Program-made: the position numbers and the translations under genes
Notes under the pieces: generated by a model
What the model was told of the DNA's origin: nothing
What the model saw: the letters and a program-made list of their open reading frames with translations, nothing else
The model's database searches: none
Shown here: positions 8,612-15,992 of the stretch, piece by piece
Position numbering within the stretch: position 1 is the stretch's first letter
Layout of the letters: every line of letters begins with the position of its first letter
DNA from: Acidobacteriota bacterium
Lineage (GTDB): Bacteria > Acidobacteriota > Terriglobia > UBA7540
DNA: 64,000 nucleotides
Reading direction: 5' to 3'
Assembly (NCBI GenBank): GCA_021838785.1
Contig: JAKCCV010000015.1
Span: 1-64,000 of the forward strand

Positions 8612-8851
8612 AGAAGCGCGCGGAAGCAAGCAGCATGTAGCGCAGCCCTGTTCTTTAAGCGCGTAGCCATCTCCGAAAGGGCGATGCCGTGTCAAGCTGC
8701 TTTTTAAGAACACGGTGCCGGGGGGCGGGACGCTGCGAGGCGCCCTCGACACGGCTCTTGTGATGTGGGCTCTTCCGGCGGCGTGAGCCTCTGAGCCTAC
8801 GGCATCCAGAACAAGACGTGACTTCCCCCGCCTGAGAAATATCCCAACGAG
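8612..8851. other. spacer without a clear gene
   Basis: No supportable gene. A stretch near 8694-8765 reads KLLFKNTVPGGGTLRGALDT in one frame, which could be debris of another tip, but it is too short to call. The sequence up to about 8915, just before Rhs homology begins in fragment D, also looks like filler. Confidence 0.4.
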
Positions 8852-9748
8852 ATGCATCTTGTACGAGGCCGCCTACGGTTGCAAATCGAGAATCCAAAAA
8901 CTAAAATCGGCAATGTGAACGCGCTGGGTTCGACGCACTCGCTGACGAATGCGACGGGGACGGTCTGCTACGACGCGGACTTTTATCCGTTTGGCGGGGA
9001 GTTGACGTTCACGAACACCTGCGGGCAGAGCTACAAGTTTGCCGGGATGAGGCGCGACGCGACGACGGGGCTGGACCACACAATGTTCCGGCAATACTCC
9101 TCGAACCTGGGCCGATGGATGAGCCCGGACCCGTTGGGCGGGGAGGTGACCAACCCGCAGTCGCTCAATCGGTATGCGTACGTGATGAACAATCCCACGA
9201 CGTTCGTTGACCCGCTGGGGTTGTTCGAGGCGGTTCCTCCAGGCTGCTTCGCCTTGAGTTCGGGCTTCGACTATTACTGCCCGTCGCCGGATGGAGGGCT
9301 CGGCACGCCCGGCCCCATCCTGCCCGTCCTACCTGCTATCCCGAGCGTGGGAGGCGGAGGCGGCAGCCGGCGCGGACGCCCCACGCCGCCGCAAACGCAG
9401 GCGCCGCAGAAGAACCCCTGCACTCCGCTGGCAAATAATCTTCAAGGGACGCCTGCGGCAGGAGTAGATACGCTTTTCGACGCCTTCAACCGCGTTACGC
9501 ATCCCCTCGACATGCTTGCCGTCAACGCAACGATGTTCGTCGCCGCCGGAGGCCAGATAGTTGCCGGCGTTACGGTCGCGGCGGGCGGATGCCTTGAGCC
9601 AACACCGTTCGAGCCCTTGACCTGCCTTGCCGGCGGTACTGCTGGCGCACTCTCCATCACCAGCGGTGCGGCTAGCGGAGCGTTCGGGGTTTATTTCTTC
9701 AAGAACTACACGCTTCCTGCGATCAAGGACTGGGGCTGCCATGAGTGA
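8852..9748 (+). CDS. orphan Rhs fragment D: second core type, tip related to B
   Basis: Rhs homology starts near 8916 with NALGSTHSLTNATGTVCY, the classic end-of-core YD motif, then YKFAGMRRD, SNLGRWMSPDP and the conserved core end (9131-9223). This core differs from that of B, C and E but matches F. After a short unique linker, a Gly-rich hinge leads into a tip that begins like tip B (PCTPLANNLQGTPAAGVDTL) and ends with the same FFKNYTLPAIKDWGCHE, while the middle differs. The tip is hydrophobic, with Gly/Ala-rich membrane-like stretches. The immunity gene overlaps the stop by 8 bp. The TTG/ATG options near 8852 are not preceded by a good ribosome binding site. Confidence 0.7.
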   Translation: MHLVRGRLRLQIENPKTKIGNVNALGSTHSLTNATGTVCYDADFYPFGGELTFTNTCGQSYKFAGMRRDATTGLDHTMFRQYSSNLGRWMSPDPLGGEVTNPQSLNRYAYVMNNPTTFVDPLGLFEAVPPGCFALSSGFDYYCPSPDGGLGTPGPILPVLPAIPSVGGGGGSRRGRPTPPQTQAPQKNPCTPLANNLQGTPAAGVDTLFDAFNRVTHPLDMLAVNATMFVAAGGQIVAGVTVAAGGCLEPTPFEPLTCLAGGTAGALSITSGAASGAFGVYFFKNYTLPAIKDWGCHE

Positions 9749-10190
9749 CAATCCAACCCACGTTGATGCACGGAGGCCCGGCTCGGTAAAGTTCGGAATC
9801 TTCATGGCTGTAACTTTTGGTGGCCACGCTATCGGCATGGCGATTTTCGTCGGGCTTGCCGGGCTCATCATGCGCATACCCACTCGCAGCTTATTGGTGC
9901 CTTATACGGCTCTTCTCTACTGCGGGCTGATACTGTCTCCATTGCTCTATTGGGCGCGGCTGTCGCGCGAGCGACCTAAGTCTTGTGCAATTCGATTCGG
10001 GATAGCCATCTTCTTCTACCTGCAGGTCCTCACGCTGGCGCTCGGATTCGGCACGATTAGGTTGCACATTTTGTCCCAGGCGGAGGCCGTCAGTGATTTC
10101 GGCCTGGTCGTGTTGCCGCTCTCCGCATTCGCCTTCGCTGCCTCATACGTGATCGTGCGTCAGACGCTCAAAGCTCCACAATCGAGATGA
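9741..10190 (+). CDS. four-TM membrane protein, presumed immunity to tip D
   Basis: A 149-residue protein starting at the ATG overlapping the stop of tip D, exactly as the homologous pair B is arranged. Four hydrophobic segments (about 17-43, 50-70, 84-108, 118-140). It shares the LYWARLSRERPKSCAIRFG loop with the B immunity protein. The longer frame starting at 9627 is not used because it would lie inside tip D. Expected location: inner membrane, blocking a membrane-acting tip. Confidence 0.65.
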   Translation: MSDNPTHVDARRPGSVKFGIFMAVTFGGHAIGMAIFVGLAGLIMRIPTRSLLVPYTALLYCGLILSPLLYWARLSRERPKSCAIRFGIAIFFYLQVLTLALGFGTIRLHILSQAEAVSDFGLVVLPLSAFAFAASYVIVRQTLKAPQSR

Positions 10191-10264
10191 TTGCTGTCTT
10201 GGCGTGGGCAATGTAGCCATGAAACGGCGGATTAGCACCGGTTAACGAAGAGCGCCCGAAGGGG

Positions 10265-10737
10265 CTTTCTGGTCAAGCAGTCAGTCAGCTTTTTCAAGAA
10301 TTATACTCTTCCCGCAATCAAAGACTGGGGCTGCCATGAGTAGGCGCGCTGAAGAAGGAGGGCCTGGGCCGCAAAAGCCCTCAGCGATGTCGTTCAGGCA
10401 GGCATTGCTGTTCGTCGTTTACTACACGGTCTTTCAATTCATTGTTGTGGCTATCGCCGGTCCCGTGCTGCATCATTTTCTCGGTCTCGATGTCACATGG
10501 ACGGATCTGCTTCTGGCTTTGGTTCTTCTAACCTGTTGCGGTCCCATATTCGTGGGGTTAGTCTATTGGTCCCGCGCGTCGCGCGACCGCCCATGGGCTT
10601 TCACGATTCGCTCCGGCCTGTCGATGTGCGCCATGGTAGTTCTCTACGCCTCTGCGGTGACACTCAGCGCGCGTAGACTCGGCCTGTCCCTCATCTCCTC
10701 CGCGGCCCTGCCAGCGTATATGGCGACGGTACTTGTG
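10265..10737 (+). repeat. 473-bp direct repeat, copy 2 (partner 5397-5869)
   Basis: Near-identical to 5397-5869. This copy starts in the middle of a tip-B coding sequence and ends inside the immunity gene at codon 134, where a short tandem-repeat element begins. It is therefore an orphan immunity gene with a stub of its toxin. Confidence 0.9.
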
Positions 10738-10797
10738 CGGATTCCGGGGCATGGTGATGGCGATTCCGAAAGCATCGTGATGGTCGTTCCGGGATGA
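10336..10797 (+). pseudogene. orphan tip-B immunity gene with replaced C-terminus
   Basis: The first 134 codons match the immunity gene at 5468 almost exactly. The last transmembrane segment is lost and replaced by 19 residues (RIPGHGDGDSESIVMVVPG) read from the tandem repeat that follows. Only the last 26 codons of the toxin tip precede it, so no toxin is made here. It may still give partial immunity, but loss of the fourth membrane segment makes it more likely a relic. Confidence 0.7.
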
Positions 10798-10873
10798 TGG
10801 TAATAACGATTCCGGGGTCATCGTGATGACGATTCCGGGGATCGTAATAATCGTTCCGGGGTGAGGTGATGGG
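10738..10873 (+). repeat. six degenerate ~22-24-bp tandem repeats, possible IS21-type end
   Basis: About six units of the form g(a)ttccgggg followed by n-atcgtgatgac, at 10739, 10762, 10786, 10808, 10831 and 10853 approximately. The array begins exactly where the 473-bp repeat breaks off. Multiple short terminal repeats with a TG start are typical of IS21-family insertion sequences, so this may be a solo transposon end. That identity is an inference; no transposase gene is seen nearby. Confidence 0.5.
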
Positions 10874-10953
10874 CCGCCGGCTCTCGGGCCGGTCGTGAGC
10901 GTGTCAGAGACGGTCGTGAATACGTGTGGTAAGCCGGGAGGCTAAAACAACTG

Positions 10954-11448
10954 ATGCTAGCGCGCATGTTTCCATCTCCTGGCCCCGGGGCGAAGGGGGT
11001 GAAGGTTTTCCGGGCCCCACGCCTCTGGGAATTTAACATCTGCGCTGCCTTGGCTGCGGGCGTCTGCGGGGCACTGGTCATCTTGGCCCTGGCCGGAAAT
11101 CTAATCCGTTCGACCGGTAGGGTTGGGTGGGTGCCCGCGTTCCTCATTGTGGATATGGTCGGGGGGCTTCTAATTCTCCTGCCGGGTAACTACGCGAGCA
11201 GGTTCCCATATGCCGTCGAGGTCGTGGAAGGGAAGGGTCTCTGGTTCTACGCGCCTTTCAAGAAGATGTACGTACCCCTCGAAGAGATAAAGCAAGTCGG
11301 ATGGTCGTACGCGGGGGCCGGCTGGGCCGTGAGGCTAGGGAAGCGCCGCGGCGTGATCAAGACCATCATAATCTACGTGGCCTGGTGGCGGGTGGGCCGC
11401 GAGTTGGCGGCGGCGATCGAAGGAGAGCTGGCACGGCGGGGGATCTGA
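10954..11448 (+). CDS. PH-like membrane protein, orphan immunity relative
   Basis: A 164-residue protein related over its length to the 183-residue protein at 12601: both have a GVKVFRA segment, two hydrophobic segments (here about 31-50 and 57-76), then a PH-like beta-rich part (FPYAVEVVEGKG, FYAPFKKMYVP, VGRELAAAI). No tip precedes it, so it is an orphan immunity-type gene. Its last five codons coincide with the first bases of Rhs fragment E (core match starts at 11434, stop at 11446-11448), so a recombination junction lies inside its end. The PH-like assignment is by eye. Confidence 0.6.
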   Translation: MLARMFPSPGPGAKGVKVFRAPRLWEFNICAALAAGVCGALVILALAGNLIRSTGRVGWVPAFLIVDMVGGLLILLPGNYASRFPYAVEVVEGKGLWFYAPFKKMYVPLEEIKQVGWSYAGAGWAVRLGKRRGVIKTIIIYVAWWRVGRELAAAIEGELARRGI

Positions 11449-12598
11449 CCAACGACGGCAGCCACACGTATCAGTACGACGCCGAGGGGCGGCTGATTTC
11501 GGTGGACAGCGGCTCGACGTGGAAGTTCGTGTATAATGCGCTGGGCGAGGGGCGGAGTGGCTTTCCTCAGGCGGGGCGGATCAGCACCTGTTCGATCCTT
11601 GGGGCACATGGTTGGGCAACGCGGGCGAATACAGCACGTTGCCCGCGCTCGGCATCTACCGGGCGTTGTACATCAATGGCGAGACGGCGTTCCTGCATTA
11701 CAATCTGCTCGGCTCGAGCCAGACGCAGACCGATTACAGCGGCACGCAGATTCAGGACATGGCGTTTTACCCGTGGGGTCAGGTGTGGTGGCAGGCGCAG
11801 CAGGGGATGGGGTGGAATTTCGCCTCGATGCCCTATTGGGACGTCAACACCAACACCAGCTTCACGCAGTTTCGGGAATACTCCATGAACGTGGGGCGGT
11901 GGTACAGCCCGGACCCGTTGGGCGGGGAGGTGACGAACCCGCAGTCGCTCAATCGGTATGCGTACGTCACCAACAACCCCGCGACTTATATTGATCCGCT
12001 GGGGCTGTACCTGTGGACACTGGGCGAATGCACCTATGACACCGCGTCGTTCTACGTGGACGGGCAGTACCAAGGAACAGACACGGAAGTGGTGTGGTGT
12101 ATGACGCCGCTGAGCTTCATCCAGCCGGTCCTGCCGGACATTCTAGGTGGGGGTGGTGGGTTTGGGGGCGGCGGCGGGCGCGGCCGCGGCGGTAAACCGC
12201 CGAGCAAGCCGCAAACGCCGACACCGGCCCAAGCCGTTACTAACTACTGTCAGCAACACGGGCAATTTTCTTTCAACATTCCTTTCACACACATTCCGGT
12301 TACGATTAGTCTAAGCGCCACCGCGTTCGTGAATTTCAGTACCACCAACGATGTCAGCGCCACGTTCCCGCCATCTGCCGGCCTAAGTCTTGATATAACC
12401 GTCGGTGCGCCAAGCGGCCCAAACATCCCATTCCAAGTCGGGCTTGGAAAGGACGCAAGTGCCGGTACGTTTCTCACACCTAACGGCCCCAGTGGGTTTA
12501 GCCTGAGCATTCCCCTGGGTCCCGTTGCGGGTTCCCCGGTCACCCTATCGCCGAACGTAGGGAATGTATGCGGCATGGTTAACGGAGGCGGTGGATAG
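11434..12598 (+). pseudogene. orphan Rhs fragment E, frameshifted in the core
   Basis: Core homology to fragment B starts at 11434 (B position 4361) with AGDLTNDGSHTYQYDAEGRL. Near 11549 the run gagcgggcgg of B is gaggggcgg here, a 1-bp loss that changes frame. The rest of the core, linker and tip read on in the new frame from 11612 (MGNAGEYSTLPALGIYRALY) to 12598. The linker is the B type (DGQYQGTD) but the tip is unique: about 120 residues, Ser/Thr/Gly/Pro-rich and probably all-beta (ITLS-like alternation), ending in a Gly run. The partner gene starts 2 bp downstream. Confidence 0.8.
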
Positions 12599-12600
12599 CG

Positions 12601-13152
12601 ATGGAACTATCGCGTTTTTCTAGTTTGCGGAGCCGTGTCCGACAAGTCTTGTTCATGCAATTGCCCGGCTCCCCAAATCCGCCTCCACAAACTCCGGGAG
12701 TGAAAGTTTTCCGTGCCTGGCATTACTGGGAGAGAAACCTGCAAGGTCTTCCCTTCGTGGTGGCAGGCGTGCTAGGTTTCTTCCTTGCTTTGGGCGGTAT
12801 TCTGTTGTGGCAAGGCCGCGGTTGGGAAGGCCGGCTATGGGGTGTTGGGCTGATTTTATTTGCGATTACTGCAGTCTGGGGTGTGCTGGCAGGAAACCTG
12901 GCGGCTGTGTATCCCTACGCCGTCGAGATCGAGGAAGGCAAGGGCTTCCGCTTCTATGCTCCCTTCAAGCAGTTTTACATACCCAGCCAGGAAGTAGAGC
13001 GCGTGAAGTGGTCTTGGCTCTGGGGTGGTTGCGTGGTCAGGCTCAGGAAACGACGTGGTCTCCTCGTCGGCTTCATTATCCACTTCGCGTGGGGCCGGCA
13101 GGGACGCGAGCTGGCCCAAGCAATTAGTCAGGAACTTTCCCGCGGTGCGTAG
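12601..13152 (+). CDS. PH-like membrane protein, presumed immunity to tip E
   Basis: A 183-residue protein that starts 2 bp after tip E. After a short N-terminal region come two hydrophobic segments (about 51-69 and 81-100), then a PH-like beta-rich domain (YPYAVEIEEGKG, FYAPFKQFYIP) and a C-terminal helix (GRELAQAISQEL). Relatives: 10954 (full length, diverged) and 1758 (near-identical but truncated). Three copies of the family in one island, only one next to a tip, fit an archive of displaced immunity genes. Function is inferred from position. Confidence 0.65.
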   Translation: MELSRFSSLRSRVRQVLFMQLPGSPNPPPQTPGVKVFRAWHYWERNLQGLPFVVAGVLGFFLALGGILLWQGRGWEGRLWGVGLILFAITAVWGVLAGNLAAVYPYAVEIEEGKGFRFYAPFKQFYIPSQEVERVKWSWLWGGCVVRLRKRRGLLVGFIIHFAWGRQGRELAQAISQELSRGA

Positions 13153-13265
13153 GGCGACCGCCCACGTCGTCTGGCAATCTGGAGGGGACGCGTCGGAGGC
13201 AGCCAATGCTGAGCATGGGAACTAAGACAAGGGGTGTAGTGCTCGTGGCCATGTTGGCTGGCGTC
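12762..13265 (+). repeat. 504-bp direct repeat, copy 2 (partner 1751-2254)
   Basis: Near-identical to 1751-2254 with about two mismatches. In this copy the immunity gene is complete to the left of the repeat, so this locus is the likely source. The right end stops abruptly at 13265 inside the next frame. Confidence 0.9.
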
Positions 13266-13451
13266 AATAGCTTCCAGTTTCCGACCGTGGTGACATATTT
13301 GTTCGGGCTGAAGGCCGCGGCGGCGCTGGGACTTGCTGCGGCGGTTGGAACTGGGGCAAACCCCCGCGCGGCAGTCAACGCGGTCAAGGTTCTAAACTCG
13401 GACACTTCTTTCCATACAATAACTGGATGCTCGCAACAGGGTCCGCCTTGA
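13206..13451 (+). CDS. chimeric short frame after the 504-bp repeat
   Basis: An 81-residue frame whose first 20 residues equal the start of the secreted protein at 2195, then switch at 13266 to unrelated sequence with a hydrophobic Ala/Gly-rich stretch (KAAAALGLAAAVGTG). It could be a real small membrane peptide or a fusion created at the repeat border. No family recognised; doubtful as a gene. Confidence 0.25.
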   Translation: MLSMGTKTRGVVLVAMLAGVNSFQFPTVVTYLFGLKAAAALGLAAAVGTGANPRAAVNAVKVLNSDTSFHTITGCSQQGPP

Positions 13452-13525
13452 GCGTGCCGAGTTTAGCGTTGGGGCCGCGGTGACGGGTACTTGGTGGGCT
13501 GGACAGCGGTCCAAGGGGGTGCAGA

Positions 13526-13741
13526 ATGAGGGCAACTGAATTTGTGGTTGACTGCCTGCTGCCGCTGGCGGCAAGTGGGTGCGTGTGGTGGTACGGCTCG
13601 CGTGTTTTACCCTCCCACCCTGACCCCTCAAAGAGGAGGCTCGGCCGCCGGCTCAGCCTCCTTGGGGGTATTGCCTTCGCTTGTTCCGTCGTCGTGCTCG
13701 GGACGTTCCTTTATGGCTATTTTGGGGCGTGCCATCCATGA
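13526..13741 (+). CDS. small two-TM protein
   Basis: A 71-residue frame with two hydrophobic segments (about 7-23 and 44-66). Its stop overlaps the start of the next small frame as ATGA at 13738-13741. Location between immunity-type genes suggests it belongs to the island, perhaps as a small immunity or debris gene. No family recognised. Confidence 0.4.
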   Translation: MRATEFVVDCLLPLAASGCVWWYGSRVLPSHPDPSKRRLGRRLSLLGGIAFACSVVVLGTFLYGYFGACHP

Positions 13742-13935
13742 CCACCCATCTCCAGGATCTGATTGTCGTTAACCTTGCGGTCGCAGCGGTCGTGGGGCTC
13801 AGCTGGGGCTGGGCTCGCGCAGTTCGCAGAGGCCGCCGGAGCGCAATTACAGGCCTGCCAGCAGCCCTAAGCCGGGGGCCTCTGGGTCCGCCCCGGCGAC
13901 AGGGCCTCGCTGCGCGAATACGGAGGGTACGATGA
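13738..13935 (+). CDS. small one-TM protein in an ATGA-linked chain
   Basis: A 65-residue frame with one N-terminal hydrophobic segment (LIVVNLAVAAVVGLSWGWA) followed by an Arg-rich tail. Both ends use ATGA overlaps (13738-13741 and 13932-13935), which suggests a translationally coupled chain of three small genes ending in the broken immunity gene at 13932. Function unknown. Confidence 0.4.
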   Translation: MTTHLQDLIVVNLAVAAVVGLSWGWARAVRRGRRSAITGLPAALSRGPLGPPRRQGLAARIRRVR

Positions 13936-14354
13936 GCGACTCGAAGGCACAGGCCTGGCAGAGGAGACGACTCTTCATCGTTCTCGGGGCGTCGTTCGCT
14001 TGAGTGGCGCTCCTCTGCGTCTGGCTCTTCGCTAGGGGTGCCCGTGTTCCCAGGCTTCCTGAGGCGCTTCTTTCGCACCCGTGGACGGTTATGGCATTGG
14101 TGCTCGGAGCCGCTGCCGTGTTTTGGGTCGTGTTTTGGTGGCGCGGTCGGAGCGGTAAACGCCCCAGGATTTTGCTCCTTTTGAAGCTTTGCTCAGACGC
14201 GCTCCTGGTCGCGTTTTTTGCTGGCTTGTTCGTGTGGAAGTGGCCTCCGACAGTTATTGTTGCGGTGGGTTTCGCGCTCGCGCTGTCCTTCGCGGCCCGG
14301 CTCATCGCAGCCGCGGTCGGGCTCGTAGCGCGCGGGCACCCAGGAGGGCAGTGA
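13932..14354 (+). pseudogene. membrane immunity relative with in-frame TGA
   Basis: Reads as a 140-codon gene related to 15213 and 15654 but stops at TGA 14001-14003. The paralog at 15213 has TGG (Trp) at the aligned position (ATFVWAALLCGW against ASFA*VALLCVW), so one base change explains it. Internal GTG at 14004 could restart translation and give a 116-residue protein. The shared signature is RGR-x(n)-LLLKLCSDALL then LFVWKW. Its true stop at 14352-14354 is followed immediately by the core of Rhs fragment F. Confidence 0.7.
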
Positions 14355-14405
14355 GGCGAGCTGGCGTTCACCAACAACTGCGCGCAGAACTACAAATTCG
14401 CGGGG

Positions 14406-15161
14406 ATGGAGCGCGATAGCGAAACCAGCCACGGCCAGACGAGGTTCCCCACCTACGCGTCGAACCTGGGAAGGTGGATGACGCCGGACCCGTTGGGCGG
14501 GGAGGTGAGCAATCCGCAGTTGCTCAATCGGTATGCGTATGTCACCGACAATCCCACGAGTTATATTGACCCGCTGGGGCTGGACGCAAACGGCTCGACG
14601 GGCTGCGCGCCGAATTCGAGCGGGGGAGTGACCTGTTCCGGCGCGACCACGGTTACGGTGAACGGCGGCACGCCAACCCCAATCAACGCGTGCACCGATC
14701 CGGCGGCGTTCGAGGCGTCCTACAGCGATGGCGCTCCGTGCACGAACTACAACCCCAACCCCGGGGTCGTCATCACGATCGGGACCGGCGGCGGTGGGCC
14801 CCAGCCTGTGGCCTCGCACCCGGCGGGCCCGTTGCCTGGATCGTTGCGGCCCGTGGCCGCGCATCAGCCAGCAGGCTCGCAGCCGCAGGCACAATGCAAT
14901 TCGCAATACGACCAGGCTGTGTCCAGGGCGCGCTCGGCGCTCACGCGAAACGCCGTGATTGTCCTAGCCGCTGCTGGGGTCCCGGGAGATGTCGCTCTGG
15001 CCGCGTGTGGCATCGCGGGCGAGCTCGCCCCCGTCTGCATGGAGGCGGTGGAGGCGGCTCTGGCCGGCCCCACCGGGGTGGGGATCGTTAGCCTGGTTCG
15101 GCAATACGAAAGCGCCGTCAACGCGGCGAAGGCGCGGTTGCAGGCCTGCGAAGAGCCTTGA
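14406..15161 (+). CDS. orphan Rhs fragment F with helical tip
   Basis: Rhs reading is open from 14355 (GELAFTNNCAQNYKFAGMER), directly after the preceding stop codon; the first ATG is at 14406. The core type matches fragment D (YKFAGM, SNLGRWMTPDP), and the conserved end is at 14490-14581. The linker is unique to F (Thr/Asn/Pro-rich, two cysteines, Gly run). The tip, about the last 90 residues, is helical with an Ala-rich hydrophobic stretch (NAVIVLAAAGVPGDVALAA) and several cysteines. Two related membrane genes follow. Confidence 0.7.
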   Translation: MERDSETSHGQTRFPTYASNLGRWMTPDPLGGEVSNPQLLNRYAYVTDNPTSYIDPLGLDANGSTGCAPNSSGGVTCSGATTVTVNGGTPTPINACTDPAAFEASYSDGAPCTNYNPNPGVVITIGTGGGGPQPVASHPAGPLPGSLRPVAAHQPAGSQPQAQCNSQYDQAVSRARSALTRNAVIVLAAAGVPGDVALAACGIAGELAPVCMEAVEAALAGPTGVGIVSLVRQYESAVNAAKARLQACEEP

Positions 15162-15212
15162 GCTTTGGCCGCGCTGCAACTGCGCGTCGTTGGGGTGTAG
15201 GAGGGAAATTAA

Positions 15213-15635
15213 ATGGCCGATGGCGACAGGCGAGGCAAGCACAGGCGGCGGCTCTTTGCCGTGCTCGGGGCGACGTTCGTCTGGGCGGCGCTTCTGTGCG
15301 GCTGGTTTTTCGGGTGGTGGCGTGTTTCGGAGGTCCTCCGATTGCCGCCTGCGCACCCGAGGATGGTGACGGCACTGGCCTTGGTTTTTTTTGTCCTGTT
15401 CTGGGCTTGGTTCTGGCGGCGCGGTCGGGGCGCTAGGCTGTCCAAAGCGTGGCTTGTGCTGAGGATTTCCTCGGATGCCTTACTGATTGCACTACTCGGG
15501 GGCCTGCTCCTCTGGCGGTGGCCCTCTGCCGCCCTTGTCGTGGTGGGTTTTGCGCTGGCTGGGTCGTATGCCGCGAGATTCGTAGTCGCCGTGGTTAAAC
15601 TGGCTGCACGCCGCAAGGTGAGTCCCAGGTCCTAA
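15213..15635 (+). CDS. membrane protein, presumed immunity to tip F
   Basis: A 140-residue protein with four hydrophobic segments (about 14-32, 49-68, 86-101, 105-130) and a basic N-terminus, preceded by GGAGG upstream of ATG 15213. It shares the signature RGRGARLSKAWLVLRISSDA and LLLWRW with neighbours at 13932 and 15654. It is the nearest gene to tip F (52 bp), so it is the best candidate partner. Confidence 0.6.
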   Translation: MADGDRRGKHRRRLFAVLGATFVWAALLCGWFFGWWRVSEVLRLPPAHPRMVTALALVFFVLFWAWFWRRGRGARLSKAWLVLRISSDALLIALLGGLLLWRWPSAALVVVGFALAGSYAARFVVAVVKLAARRKVSPRS

Positions 15636-15653
15636 GAAGGAGGAGATGGCAGT

Positions 15654-15992
15654 ATGCCCCGTCATTCCAGGCGATTTTATTTGATTGTAGCAGGGAGTAT
15701 TGTGGGGGCACTTCTATTCAGCGTGTGGTTTTTCGCTTACAAGGCCTTCGTGCCGGGCTCTCTCGGATGGCAACTTGGGGGCACCTGGCAGGCCCCGGTG
15801 GCGGTCGTTGCGATTTTGGCGGTGGCCACTGCTGCTCTGTACGTGCGCGGAAGGCAGAGCAGGGCCGCCAAGGTGTGGCTGCTGCTGCGGGTGTGTTCTA
15901 ATGTATTTCTCGTATCGGGGCTGCTGGGGCTCATTTTGTGGCGTTGGACCTCGCCCATCGTCATAACGCTCGTGTTCGGGGCGGCTCGCTAG
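15654..15992 (+). CDS. membrane protein, third paralog of the F immunity family
   Basis: A 112-residue protein with about four hydrophobic segments and the family signature RGRQSRAAKVWLLLRVCSN then LILWRW. It lies 18 bp after 15213, with AAGAAGGAGG upstream, so the two are probably one transcript. A second immunity gene behind the cognate one is common where past tips were displaced but their immunity was kept. It is shorter than its sister at the C-terminus and ends where a gene relic begins. Confidence 0.55.
   Translation: MPRHSRRFYLIVAGSIVGALLFSVWFFAYKAFVPGSLGWQLGGTWQAPVAVVAILAVATAALYVRGRQSRAAKVWLLLRVCSNVFLVSGLLGLILWRWTSPIVITLVFGAAR

Noticed and set aside
8694-8765. Possible tip fragment (TVPGGGTLRGALDTA) before Rhs fragment D
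   Set aside because: Too short and without start, stop or homologous copy in the island.
10738-10873. Short tandem repeats as a CRISPR array
   Set aside because: Units are contiguous and degenerate with no unique spacers of constant length and no cas genes; a transposon-end type of repeat fits better. No CRISPR array was seen in the window.
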